Of a DNA stretch of 21,589 nucleotides, positions 1 through 8,058 are shown one piece after another; position 1 is the stretch's first letter; every line of letters begins with the position of its first letter. Location of the stretch: the NCBI GenBank assembly GCA_900543845.1, contig UQTD01000034.1:1-21589 (forward strand), written 5' to 3'. Position numbers and translations under genes: made by a program. Source of the DNA: an uncultured Collinsella sp. (lineage in GTDB: Bacteria > Actinomycetota > Coriobacteriia > Coriobacteriales > Coriobacteriaceae). Under the pieces are notes generated by a model that did no database searches, was not told the origin of the DNA, and was given only the letters and a program-made list of their open reading frames with translations.

Positions 1-3000
1 GCCTCGCCCGCGGCCGTGGCCTCGGCCAAGCGCTCGGCCTCCTGGTCCTTGAGCGCTGCCATGAGCGAGCGAATACGGATACGCGCGGCGCCCAGGTTGG
101 ACACCTCGTCGATCTTGAGCACGGTGTAGATCTTGCCGCTGGCCTCCAGAATCTCCTGCACCTGGTCGGTGGTCAGAGCGTCCAGGCCGCAGCCGAAAGA
201 GTTGAGCTGGATCAGGTCCAGGTCGTTGCGCATCGTCACAAAACGGGCGACGGCGTACAGGCGGCTGTGGTACATCCACTGGTCAACGACGCGGATCGGA
301 CGCTCGGGCTTCACGAGATGCGCAAGCGAATCCTCGGTAAAGACTGCAAAGCCAAAGCTCGAGATAAGCTCGGGCAGGGCGTGGTTGATCTCGGGGTCGT
401 TATGGTAGGGGCGGCCGGCGAGCACAATGCCGTGGCCGCCGTGGTCCTCGACCCACTTAAGGGCCTCCTCGCCCATGGTCTGGATATCCTCGTGGAAGCG
501 CGCATCGGCCTCAAAAGCAGCGTTGACGGCGGCATCGACCTCGGAGCGCGTGATCTTAGGACCGCGCACGCGACCGCGACCGGCCTCAGCATCGGCCACG
601 CGGTCGACGGCGAGCACCTGGTACAGACGGCGCTTGAGCTCGGTCTTGTCGTGATAGGGCACAAACGGGTACAGGAACTCGATGTTCTGCTCGCGGATCT
701 CGTCGATGTTGAGTGCCAACGCCGTGGGGTAGCTCATGACGATGGGGCAGTTGTAACAGTTGCCGGCGGTCGGATCCTCCTTGCGCTCCCAGCGCACGCA
801 CGGCATCCAAATGAAGTCGACATCGCGGTCGATGAGGTTCATCACGTGGCCGTGGCTCATCTTGGCCGGATAGCACACGCTCTCGGACGGCATGGACTCG
901 ATGCCCGCCTGGTAAGTCTTTTTGCTCGACTGGTCGGACAGCTGCACGCTAAAGCCCAGGCGCGTAAAGAACGCATGCCAGAAGGGGTAGTTCTCGTACA
1001 TGTTGAGCGCACGGGGGATGCCGACGGTGCCGCGCGGGGCCTCGTCGGGGCTCAGCACCTCGCGGTTAAAGAGCAGCTCGTTTTTCTTTTTGAAGAGGTT
1101 GGGGGCCTCGGTTTTCTGCTTTTTGTGGCCAGCACCCTTCTCGCAGCGGTTACCGGTAATGAAGCGCCTGCCGCCGCCAAAATCGTTGACGGTGAGCTGG
1201 CAGTTGTTGGAGCAACGGCCGCAGCGGACATGCTTTTGCGTCACGGTAAGGTGCGCGATGTCCTCAGCCGAAAGGATGGTCGAGGTGCCGTCAGCGCCGG
1301 CGCGATCGCGGGCGAGCAGGGCAGCACCATAGGCACCCATGCAGCCGGCGATGTCGGGACGCACGGCGTGGACGCCGGTGAGCTGCTCAAACGCGCGCAG
1401 CGTGGCATCGGACATAAAGGTGCCGCCTTGGACGATCACCTGGCTGCCGATCTCCTTGGGGTCGCGCAGCTTAATGACCTTGAACAGGGCATTCTTGATG
1501 ACGGAATAGGACAGGCCGGCCGCGATGTCGCCCACCGTGGCGCCTTCCTTTTGCGCCTGCTTGACGCGCGAGTTCATAAAGACCGTGCAGCGACTGCCCA
1601 GGTTGACGGGGGCCTTGGCATGGATGGCGGCATCGGCGAACGCGCGCACGTCCATGTTCATAGACACGGCGAAGCTCTCGATAAAGCTACCGCAACCCGA
1701 CGAGCAGGCCTCGTTGAGCATGATGTGCTCGATAACGCCGTCCTTGACGCGCAGGCACTTCATGTCCTGGCCGCCGATGTCCAGAATGAACTCAACGCCG
1801 GGCAGGAACGCCTTGGCGCCGCGCAGGTGAGCGACGGTCTCGATTTCGCCCGAGTCTGCCTTGAGGGCCTCGATGAGCAGCGCCTCGCCGTAGCCCGTGG
1901 TGGTCACGTGGCCGATGGTGCAGCCGGCGGGAATGTGGTTGTAGAAATCGGCCATGATGACCTTGGCCGTGCCCAGGATGTCGCCGTTGTTGTTGCCGTA
2001 CCAGGTGTGCAGCAGCTGACCGTCCTCGCCCACGAGCGCGGCCTTCATGGTGGTGGAGCCGGCGTCGATGCCAATGAACACGCGGCCGGTGTAGCCGTCG
2101 AGCTTGCCCTTGGGAACGACTTCCTGGTCGTGGCGGGTCTTGAACTCGGCGAAGTCCTCGTCGGTGGCAAAGAGCGGATCCAGACGCTCGACCTCGGCAC
2201 CCTGTGTGTCACCCAGCTCATCGATGGCCTCGATGAGCTGCGGGAACGTGCTGAGCTTGTTGGACTCGTGCGCCATGGCGGCACCGCTCGCCACAAACAG
2301 GTGAGCGTTTTGGGGCACGATACGGTGCTCCTCGTCCAGGTTGAGCGTGAGGTAGAAGCGGTGGCGCAGCTCGGAGAGATACTGCAGCGGGCCGCCCAGG
2401 AAGGCGACGTTGCCGCGGATGGGACGGCCGCACGCCAGGCCCGAGATGGTCTGGGTCACGACAGCCTGGAAGATGGAGGCGGCCACGTCCTCGGGGCGGG
2501 CACCCTCGTTGAGCAGCGGCTGGACGTCGGTCTTGGCAAAAACGCCGCAGCGGCTGGCGATGGGATAGATGGTGGTGGCGTTGGCCGCGAGCTCGTTGAG
2601 GCCGCTGGCGTCGGTGTGCAGCAGAGTGGCCATCTGGTCGATGAACGCGCCCGTGCCGCCGGCGCAGGTGCCGTTCATGCGCTGCTCGATGCCGTTGTCG
2701 AAATAGATGATCTTGGCGTCCTCGCCGCCCAGCTCGATGGCAACGTCGGTGGCCGGGATAAGAGTCTCGACAGCGCGCTTGCTGGCGATGACCTCCTGGA
2801 CAAACTCCAGGTCGAGCCACTGGGACAGCAGCAGGCCGCCCGAGCCGGTAATGGCGCAGGTCATCTGGGCAGCCGGCAGCACGGTCGCAGCGCCCTCGAA
2901 CAGGTCGCGGGCGCAGGCGCGGACGTCGGTGTGGTGGCGCTGGTACTTGGCGTAGACGATCTGGTTGTCGTCGTTGAGCACGGCGAGCTTAACGGTGGTG

Positions 3001-3278
3001 GAGCCCACGTCGATGCCCAGATGCAGGCTGCCGCGAGCGTTCTCGGGGTTGAAGATCGCGCCTTCGGGGGCCTGGCCGGCGGCTACGGGCTCAGCGGCGG
3101 TGGCGGGCTCGCTAGCGACGGACGTCTCCCCTGCCGCGTTCTTGGCATCGGCAACTGCCTCGGCAACTTTCTCGGCAGCTGCGGTCGCGGCCTTCTGCGC
3201 GGCATCCACCACGGCGGGTGCAGCCTCACGCGCGGCAGCGACCATACGGTCCTTAATGCCCTCGACGAGTTTGCTCAT
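1..3278 (-). CDS. Acyl-CoA dehydratase activase, giant two-module protein (3' end outside window)
   Basis: This is the ATP-dependent activator that injects a high-energy electron into 2-hydroxyacyl-CoA dehydratases, in a fused large form found in anaerobes. The visible part is 1,092 codons and stays open to the left edge, so the C-terminus is missing. An Ala-rich segment (about residues 1-75) precedes a first BadF/BadG/BcrA-type ATPase domain starting at GIDVGSTTVK (88-97), with cluster-type cysteines near 205 (TCAGGTG) and 244 (SRCGVF). A second ATPase domain starts at GIDAGSTTMK (403-412), with CSSGCGSF (525-532) and SRCTVF (563-568). A further CGRCSNNC cluster lies near 686-693, followed by a DUF2229-like region. 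The ATG is preceded by AGGAGAG and lies 11 bp after the TetR gene, so the two are probably one operon. Family assignment is firm; the dehydratase served is unknown. Confidence 0.9.
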   Translation of the reverse strand, partial: MSKLVEGIKDRMVAAAREAAPAVVDAAQKAATAAAEKVAEAVADAKNAAGETSVASEPATAAEPVAAGQAPEGAIFNPENARGSLHLGIDVGSTTVKLAVLNDDNQIVYAKYQRHHTDVRACARDLFEGAATVLPAAQMTCAITGSGGLLLSQWLDLEFVQEVIASKRAVETLIPATDVAIELGGEDAKIIYFDNGIEQRMNGTCAGGTGAFIDQMATLLHTDASGLNELAANATTIYPIASRCGVFAKTDVQPLLNEGARPEDVAASIFQAVVTQTISGLACGRPIRGNVAFLGGPLQYLSELRHRFYLTLNLDEEHRIVPQNAHLFVASGAAMAHESNKLSTFPQLIEAIDELGDTQGAEVERLDPLFATDEDFAEFKTRHDQEVVPKGKLDGYTGRVFIGIDAGSTTMKAALVGEDGQLLHTWYGNNNGDILGTAKVIMADFYNHIPAGCTIGHVTTTGYGEALLIEALKADSGEIETVAHLRGAKAFLPGVEFILDIGGQDMKCLRVKDGVIEHIMLNEACSSGCGSFIESFAVSMNMDVRAFADAAIHAKAPVNLGSRCTVFMNSRVKQAQKEGATVGDIAAGLSYSVIKNALFKVIKLRDPKEIGSQVIVQGGTFMSDATLRAFEQLTGVHAVRPDIAGCMGAYGAALLARDRAGADGTSTILSAEDIAHLTVTQKHVRCGRCSNNCQLTVNDFGGGRRFITGNRCEKGAGHKKQKTEAPNLFKKKNELLFNREVLSPDEAPRGTVGIPRALNMYENYPFWHAFFTRLGFSVQLSDQSSKKTYQAGIESMPSESVCYPAKMSHGHVMNLIDRDVDFIWMPCVRWERKEDPTAGNCYNCPIVMSYPTALALNIDEIREQNIEFLYPFVPYHDKTELKRRLYQVLAVDRVADAEAGRGRVRGPKITRSEVDAAVNAAFEADARFHEDIQTMGEEALKWVEDHGGHGIVLAGRPYHNDPEINHALPELISSFGFAVFTEDSLAHLVKPERPIRVVDQWMYHSRLYAVARFVTMRNDLDLIQLNSFGCGLDALTTDQVQEILEASGKIYTVLKIDEVSNLGAARIRIRSLMAALKDQEAERLAEATAAGE

Positions 3279-3289
3279 TGTCTCTCCTC

Positions 3290-4000
3290 TTAGTTGTTGG
3301 ACTCGACGGCTGCGGCGGTGTCGGCCGCGTCCTCGAGCTGCAGGTTCAATAGCTTCATGCCGTATTCCGGTACGTTGATATCGATGGGTTGGCCATACAG
3401 GTCACCAGGGCGCACAAAAGCGAGCACCGTCATAATGCGCGCCATGGCCTCGGGCGATTCGGTGAGCCCACGCTCAAACCAGCGCTGAATCATGCCGACC
3501 TCGGCACTCACGACGTAGGTGACGTAGTAGTCAAAGAACGTGCCCAGCGCCAGGCCCAAAATGCCCGTCTGCGCACGCGGCACCACAGCCTCACGCGCGG
3601 TATCGATAATCCTTTTAATGAAGGCCTGGTCGCCGCCCGGACCCAGCAGCGCACCGATTAAGTCGCGGTTGGCCGCAAGATAACGCAGCAGCTCAACCGA
3701 ACCGGGTGCCGGCTCGAGCTCATCGATGTTGTGATAGAGATCAGGCAGCTGAGCTGCGGTGATGAGCTCAATGCGCTCACGGATCTCGGCCAGCAAGCCG
3801 TCCTCGATTTGATTGATAAAGTCGGGGATATCGCGGTAGTGCGAATAGAACGTGCGGCGCGTAAGGCCGGCACGCTCGGTGAGCGACGCGACGTTAATGC
3901 GCGAAAGGTCGCCGCTTTCGGCAAGCTCGCTGGCAAGCGCCTGGCGAAGGGCACGCTGCGAGCGAAGGGACCGGCGATCGCATTTCTCGAGCTGGGACAA
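3290..4000 (-). CDS. TetR/AcrR-family transcriptional regulator
   Basis: This 236-residue protein has an N-terminal helix-turn-helix (about residues 12-60). The recognition-helix stretch LTERAGLTRRTFYSHYRDIP is typical of TetR proteins, which normally repress by binding palindromes as dimers. The rest is a helical ligand and dimerisation domain with no recognisable ligand signature. The start is a TTG placed 4 nt after a perfect AAGGAGG, and no better ATG is nearby. It ends 11 bp before the activase, so it probably controls its own operon. Two inverted repeats in its upstream region (4022-4066) are natural operator candidates. Family call is secure; target and ligand are inference. Confidence 0.88.
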   Translation of the reverse strand: MSQLEKCDRRSLRSQRALRQALASELAESGDLSRINVASLTERAGLTRRTFYSHYRDIPDFINQIEDGLLAEIRERIELITAAQLPDLYHNIDELEPAPGSVELLRYLAANRDLIGALLGPGGDQAFIKRIIDTAREAVVPRAQTGILGLALGTFFDYYVTYVVSAEVGMIQRWFERGLTESPEAMARIMTVLAFVRPGDLYGQPIDINVPEYGMKLLNLQLEDAADTAAAVESNN

Positions 4001-4021
4001 GCGTCCTCCTTGTTACTCAGC

Positions 4022-4066
4022 CTGTGCGCTATTGCACAGTGCGAGTATTATTGCACACCGTGTGCA
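4022..4066. promoter_or_regulatory. Paired dyads upstream of the TetR gene, candidate operator
   Basis: Two inverted repeats lie 22-66 bp upstream of the TetR start. One is CTGTGC-N6-GCACAG (4022-4039) and the other is the perfect 15-bp palindrome TGCACACCGTGTGCA (4052-4066). Both use GTGCA/TGCAC half-sites. On the minus strand AT-rich -10-like hexamers (AATAAT/TAATAC) lie between the dyads, but no clear -35 can be fixed. Autorepressor binding is inferred from position and symmetry. Confidence 0.5.
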
Positions 4067-4092
4067 TCAACACGTAAAGGCAATATTTTGGA

Positions 4093-4121
4093 TGTGACGA
4101 AGGGGCTGTCCCTTTGTCACA
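4093..4121. repeat. REP-like hairpin after the HAD gene
   Basis: A 12-bp stem (TGTGACGAAGGG pairing with CCCTTTGTCACA, one G-T pair) with a 5-nt loop sits immediately past the stop codon of the HAD gene. Neither strand has a U tract after it, so it is a poor intrinsic terminator. It shares a CAAAGGGacag-type core with the hairpin at 10933-10969, suggesting an interspersed family. Confidence 0.55.
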
Positions 4122-4985
4122 TTATTCGATGACGGTGCGAGAGTTTTGCTTATGCATGGTGGCAAGCATGTGTTTGGGGACGGCGTGGACCATGCAGCTG
4201 CCGATAGTCGCGCTCGCGGCAGCCTTGGCCGCGTCACTGCCATTCTTGGTGGCATAGCTGTGACGGAAGCGCTTGAGCATGGCGATGTCATTACCGCCGT
4301 CGCCGTAAACCGCGACCTCGTCCTCGGCAATACCGTAGTAACCCGCCAGCCAGGCCACACTCTCGCCCTTGTTGCACGCCACGTCCGTGATCTCGAACAT
4401 CACCGGATCGAACGGTGCGTTGACCACGCGATCCGATCGCTCGGCCAAATACGCCTTAAGGTCGCGCTCCAGCTCGGGCGAGGTCACGCGGCAGTTGATC
4501 TTGCACACATCGTGGCGCAGGATGTCACCGATCGACTGGTCGAAATACTGTTCCTCGTGATACCCGCCACGTGCACGCATGCCACGCATCACGATGCGCT
4601 TGATAGGGCTGTCCTTCTTAAAACCCGCCTGGTGCATCTCGAACGAACCGCTCGAGAACATGCCGTCGGGCGTGGAGCAGTCGAAGCAAATGTCCGGGAA
4701 CGCCTTGAGCAGCTCCTCGGTAACCTGCGGGTCGATGGTCCAGGTCTTGAGCACCTCGCCATGACTGTCGCGCACGATGGAGCCGTTAGAGCAGCAGGCA
4801 TCGAGTGCCAGACCTGTAAAGCCATGCTCGCCGATCGGCAACGTCGAGCGCCCGGTCGCGGGAACCACATGCAGGCCAGCCTCGGTCAGCTCGCGAATGG
4901 CACGGCGGATGGTCCCATCTGCCTCGTGCAGGGCGTTCAGCAGCGTTCCGTCTAAGTCACTCGCAAACATCTTGATCATGGGCAT
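4122..4985 (-). CDS. HAD-superfamily phosphatase, Cof type
   Basis: This is a cytoplasmic Mg-dependent phosphohydrolase of the Cof/YidA type (HAD subfamily IIB), which typically removes phosphate from sugar phosphates or nucleotide-derived substrates. Motif I is ASDLDGTLLN (nucleophile Asp10, acid/base Asp12), motif II is PATGRS (Thr44), motif III Lys is near 206, and motif IV is YGDGGNDIA (228-233). The stretch between motifs II and III is the C2 cap. Length of about 287 residues is normal. Two starts are possible around one AAGGAG: ATG at 4985 (4-nt spacing, used here) or ATG at 4979 (10-nt spacing). It is a single gene with its own promoter. The substrate cannot be read from sequence. Confidence 0.87.
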   Translation of the reverse strand: MPMIKMFASDLDGTLLNALHEADGTIRRAIRELTEAGLHVVPATGRSTLPIGEHGFTGLALDACCSNGSIVRDSHGEVLKTWTIDPQVTEELLKAFPDICFDCSTPDGMFSSGSFEMHQAGFKKDSPIKRIVMRGMRARGGYHEEQYFDQSIGDILRHDVCKINCRVTSPELERDLKAYLAERSDRVVNAPFDPVMFEITDVACNKGESVAWLAGYYGIAEDEVAVYGDGGNDIAMLKRFRHSYATKNGSDAAKAAASATIGSCMVHAVPKHMLATMHKQNSRTVIE

Positions 4986-5007
4986 GCCTCTCCTTCGTCT
5001 GCACGAT

Positions 5008-5035
5008 ATTGTAGACGAGAACGGGCGCACCCCAA
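5008..5035 (-). promoter_or_regulatory. Probable sigma-70 promoter of the HAD gene
   Basis: On the minus strand a TACAAT -10 box (5008-5013) follows a TTGGGG -35-like hexamer (5030-5035) at 16-bp spacing, about 22 nt before the HAD start. The -35 lies inside the loop of the upstream PII terminator, so the two signals are interleaved. Confidence 0.45.
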
Positions 5036-5050
5036 GAGAGGCACGCCCGT
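5021..5050 (-). terminator. Terminator hairpin after the PII gene
   Basis: Downstream of the PII stop, ACGGGCG and CGCCCGT pair, and the stem extends to 11 bp with two wobble pairs around an 8-nt loop. A short pyrimidine stretch (TTCTCGTCT) follows on the minus strand. The weak U tract keeps confidence moderate. Confidence 0.55.
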
Positions 5051-5066
5051 CAGGCGAAAGATTGTC

Positions 5067-5405
5067 CTACACCGCGGCGGGGCCGTGTTCGCCGGTGCGG
5101 ATACGGATAACCTCTTCGACCGGCTCGACCCAAATCTTGCCGTCTCCAACGGCACCGGTGCGTGCAGCGTTGCAGATAATCTCGACAATTCCGTCGACAT
5201 GCTCATCGGCGCAAATGAGCGTGAACTGCACCTTAGGGATCGTGTTGACAAGCAACTCGTTGCCGCGCACGTATTCCTTCCAGCCATGCTGCGCGCCACA
5301 GCCCTGCACCTGGTTGATAGTCATGCCACGAACATCGGCAGCAAACAGCGCGTCTTTAAGAACCTCAAGCTTCTCGGCACGAACGATCGCCGTAATCTTC
5401 TTCAT
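5067..5405 (-). CDS. PII nitrogen-regulatory protein (GlnB/GlnK family)
   Basis: PII proteins are trimeric sensors of ATP/ADP and 2-oxoglutarate; a copy linked to amt usually binds and closes the Amt channel. The protein is 112 residues, the family length. The B-loop (TGAVGDGKIW) and C-terminal RIRTGE are intact, and T-loop Gln39 is kept. The T-loop is unusual: aligned without gaps to E. coli GlnB it has Leu at 51 in place of the modified Tyr51, Val at 46 in place of Tyr46, His at 40 and Ala at 38. Uridylylation or adenylylation at Tyr51 is therefore not possible, and control would be by ligands only. The start follows GAGAGG with 8-nt spacing. It is the second gene after amt. Confidence 0.93.
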   Translation of the reverse strand: MKKITAIVRAEKLEVLKDALFAADVRGMTINQVQGCGAQHGWKEYVRGNELLVNTIPKVQFTLICADEHVDGIVEIICNAARTGAVGDGKIWVEPVEEVIRIRTGEHGPAAV

Positions 5406-5450
5406 AGTGAATTCCTCTCTTTAATAAAGAAATAAACCGCTCATTCACAT

Positions 5451-5560
5451 GGCAAGGGTTTTCCAGGTGCCCGAGATTGCCCCGAAAGAGGAGCGCCGCG
5501 TACTTCGGTACGCAAGCGACGGTTTGAGGGGCAAGGTCGGGTGCCTGGGAAAGCCGTGCC
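5451..5560. repeat. 110-nt near-continuous hairpin between amt and PII
   Basis: Almost the whole amt-PII gap folds on itself. The outer arms GGCAAGGGTTTTCC (5451-5464) and GGGAAAGCCGTGCC (5547-5560) pair with few mismatches. The next segments CCAGGTGCCCGA and TCGGGTGCCTGG pair with two wobbles, followed by TTGCCCC with GGGGCAA. The apex is GCGTAC-TTCG-GTACGC. Read on the plus strand the apex is a C(UUCG)G tetraloop, an exceptionally stable type. The outer arm abuts the amt stop codon. It may be a REP/MITE-like element, a processing site or a structured RNA. Confidence 0.75.
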
Positions 5561-5561
5561 G

Positions 5562-6838
5562 CTAGTCGAGTCCGGAGAAGGAGGGGTACGCGCTCTCGCC
5601 GTGCTGACTCACGTCCAGACCCAGCGCCTCGTCGGCCTCGTCCACGCGCAGGCTGCCGTGGAACAGCGCCTTGACCACCGTGGCGATCACCAAGTCGAGC
5701 ACCAGCACAATAGCAACCGTCACCACAATGCCCAAGATCTGCGAGACGAGCAGCGATACGTCGCCCGTGTAGAACAGGCCGCCCTTATCGGTCCACGAAA
5801 GCTCCGGCACACAGAACAGACCCGTGAGCACGCCGCCCAAGATGCCGCCAATGCCGTGGCAACCGAACGCGTCGAGCGCATCGTCGTAGCCAAACTTGGT
5901 CTTGAGATGACTGATAGCCAGGTAGCAGACGGGTGAAACAATCAGGCCCATGACCAGCGCTGCCCACGGTTCGACAAAGCCCGCGCCCGGCGTGACCACC
6001 ACGAGACCCGCAACCAGACCGGTGCCGGCCCCACCAGCGTGGGGCGACCGGTGTGCACGCGCTCGACGGCAAGCCACGAGACCATGCCCGCCGCGCTGGC
6101 CGTCACGGTGTTGAGGATGGCAAGTGCCGCCACGGCGTCGGCCTTAAACTCGCTGCCGCCGTTAAAGCCAAACCAGCCAAACCAAAGCAGCCCGGCGCCC
6201 AGCGCCACAAACGGCACGTTATGCGGACGATAGCTCACCATGCCAAAGCCGCGACGACGGCCGAGCATTAAGCAGAGAATCAGACCCGTCAGACCGGACG
6301 AAATGTGTACCACGTCGCCGCCGGCAAAGTCGAGCGCGCCGATGATGTCGCCGATAAAGGAGCCCTCGCCGCCCCAAACCATGTGGGCAAGCGGCGCATA
6401 GACCACGAGCAGCCAAATGCCCAGGAAGGCCGTCATGGCGCCAAACTTAACGCGGCCTGCCAGACTGCCCGTAACGATAGCGGCGGTGATCATGGCAAAC
6501 GCCATCTGGAAGGCGATGTTGATGATCTGAGGGTAGACGACACCGTCCGCGGCATTACCCTCGGCCGTCTGCAGCACCTGGTTGAGCACCGGCAGGCACA
6601 GCAGCTGGTCAAGGCCTCCAATAAATGGGCTGGAACCGTCGCCGCCGTAGGCCAGCGACCAGCCGGCAACAATCCACAGCACACCGACCAGGCCAATGGC
6701 GCCAAAGCACATGAGCATGGTGTTGATGACATTTTTGCGCCTGGACAGGCCGCCATAGAAAAACGCCAGACCCGGTGTCATTAAAAACACGAGCATGGTG
6801 CAGATAAGCATAAACGTTGTCGATCCCGTATCGTACAT
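5562..6838 (-). pseudogene. amtB: Ammonium transporter Amt, broken by a one-base frameshift
   Basis: This encodes an Amt/MEP/Rh-type ammonium channel in two overlapping frames. The first frame (from 6838) carries residues 1-270: MTPGLAFFYGGLSRRK, the first pore histidine in VVHISSGLTG (His178), and VERVHTGRPTLVG. It then leaves frame. A second frame resumes exactly with GAGTGLVAGLV and runs to 5562, including AFGCHGIGGI with the second pore histidine. The break maps to CCCC at 6029-6032 on the plus strand; one more base there restores a continuous protein of about 425 residues, normal for Amt. The ATG follows AAGGGGG. Everything else is conserved, so the choice is between a recent inactivating or phase-variable deletion and a sequencing error in the run. 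Confidence 0.88.
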
Positions 6839-6844
6839 TCGTCC

Positions 6845-6908
6845 CCCTTGGTCGCATGAACGTTGTCGGCGCCCATAATGCGACCGAGGGACAACTGGTG
6901 TAGACCAG
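6845..6908 (-). promoter_or_regulatory. Structured amt leader; hairpin covers the ribosome binding site
   Basis: A 13-bp inverted repeat (6845-6857 with 6878-6890, one mismatch, 20-nt loop) includes the AAGGGGG ribosome binding site of amt in its promoter-distal arm on the minus strand. Just upstream is a second hairpin, CTGGT-N4-ACCAG (6895-6908). A translational on/off role in amt expression is inferred from geometry alone. Confidence 0.5.
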
Positions 6909-6911
6909 ATA

Positions 6912-6929
6912 CGGCGTTGTTAAACGCCG
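6912..6929 (-). promoter_or_regulatory. Stem-loop in amt upstream region
   Basis: A perfect 7-bp stem (CGGCGTT/AACGCCG, 4-nt loop) lies about 75 bp upstream of the amt start and adds a third hairpin to the leader. The rest of the gap up to 7035 shows no clear promoter or gene. Confidence 0.4.
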
Positions 6930-7035
6930 CGTTGTCGAATGGAAACGGTGCCGCAATCTTGGAAACGGCGCGGCAACGGGCGCGAAACGAACGGGAAATA
7001 CGCGAGCAAGGGAGCCGTGAGCGCGTCCGTCCTGA

Positions 7036-8055
7036 CTAGCGCCGAAACAGCTCGTGGGCGCGGTCACGGAGATTAGTTGCTCGAATGACACCTTCGTAGC
7101 GATTGATGCGCAGACGCGGGAAGGCATTGAAAAAGCGCAGGTCGCGACGACTGAGTGACACGCTCGGTACCGGACGGCTCATGCGCTTACCGGCAAGGCG
7201 ACGGCTGAGCGACGGACGCGGCATGCTCGGCGCGGCATCGGCCACGCGACGGGCAGCGAGCGCCAGACCGCGAGCACCATCCGAGATAAATGTCGGCATC
7301 GAAGCCTTCTCACGAAGGGCATCGAGCGTCGCGTCGCCCAGCTCGGCCAGCCACGCGTTAACGGCACGGCTGCGGATATGCGTCTGTGCCACCGAGTCGA
7401 TTGCCGAATCGGGAATACGTTCGAGCATGGAGTCGGACGCATCGGCAAGCGACTCGTTGATGCGGTCGGCAAGGTCGGCGCGCACACGCTCCAGCTGATC
7501 GGACAGACGCCGCCAGCTCGCCAACGAGCACGCCGCGTCGACCATCATCGCGACCGCGACGATAAAGGCGGACAGCCGCACAATCAGCACCGGCAGATGG
7601 CCAAGCAGCCCCAGCAATGCCGGCTCCACTAAACGGCAAATGCACAGCGCACCCAGGCCAAACGCGCAGGCCCAGTACAGACAGATGCGTCCATGCAAAT
7701 TAAACGGCAGGTGCGAGTAATCCCAAAAGCGCGCGCCTGTTGTTTTTTCCAATAGAAGGCCCACACTGTACTCGATTACGCTGCACACAAGCGCCGCGGC
7801 GACAAACTGGCTCGGGGCATCCGGAATCCCGCGCAACAGCAGCCAGCAGGCAATGCCGCCCGCGCCATAGATGGGGCAGCACGGCCCCAGCAAAAAGCCA
7901 CTGTTGGCAAATCGTCCGTGATTGAGCATGGCACATACTGTCGACTCCCATGCCCAACCGCAAAACCCGTAAAAGGCAAACGAGAGCACCAGTGCCGAGA
8001 GTGGGCAGGCGGCAAGCGTCGCGCCGCCAAACGCCATATCAATCGCGGTCCCCAC
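7036..8055 (-). CDS. PF06541-type membrane protein (putative ABC transporter permease family)
   Basis: This 339-residue integral membrane protein has several N-terminal hydrophobic segments within residues 15-175 and a charged C-terminal cytoplasmic part. Family landmarks are FYGFCGWAWES (28-38), SGFLLGPCCPIYGAGG (52-67), IEYSVGLLLEK (94-104) and RFWDYSHLPFNLHGRICL (109-126). These match the PF06541 (CmpB) family, common in Firmicutes and Coriobacteriia and of unproven function despite its 'permease' label. The C-terminal 150 residues are helical and basic at the end and are not recognised. The start is a GTG 3 bp after the stop of the HD gene, with GGAGAGGG upstream, implying coupled translation. 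The HD/PF06541 pairing suggests a joint role. Confidence 0.8.
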   Translation of the reverse strand: MGTAIDMAFGGATLAACPLSALVLSFAFYGFCGWAWESTVCAMLNHGRFANSGFLLGPCCPIYGAGGIACWLLLRGIPDAPSQFVAAALVCSVIEYSVGLLLEKTTGARFWDYSHLPFNLHGRICLYWACAFGLGALCICRLVEPALLGLLGHLPVLIVRLSAFIVAVAMMVDAACSLASWRRLSDQLERVRADLADRINESLADASDSMLERIPDSAIDSVAQTHIRSRAVNAWLAELGDATLDALREKASMPTFISDGARGLALAARRVADAAPSMPRPSLSRRLAGKRMSRPVPSVSLSRRDLRFFNAFPRLRINRYEGVIRATNLRDRAHELFRR

Positions 8056-8058
8056 CGT

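Noticed and set aside
267..3293. A 1,008-codon open frame on the plus strand
   Set aside because: It is antisense to the activase, whose minus-strand translation shows conserved motifs throughout. Long antisense frames arise from GC-rich third positions. Its translation is low-complexity Ala/Gly/Val/Asp/His sequence without a family signature.
5942..6077. Two separate overlapping amt-like genes
   Set aside because: The two frames encode consecutive, non-redundant halves of one Amt protein that join exactly at the C4 run, so a frameshift explains them better than two genes.
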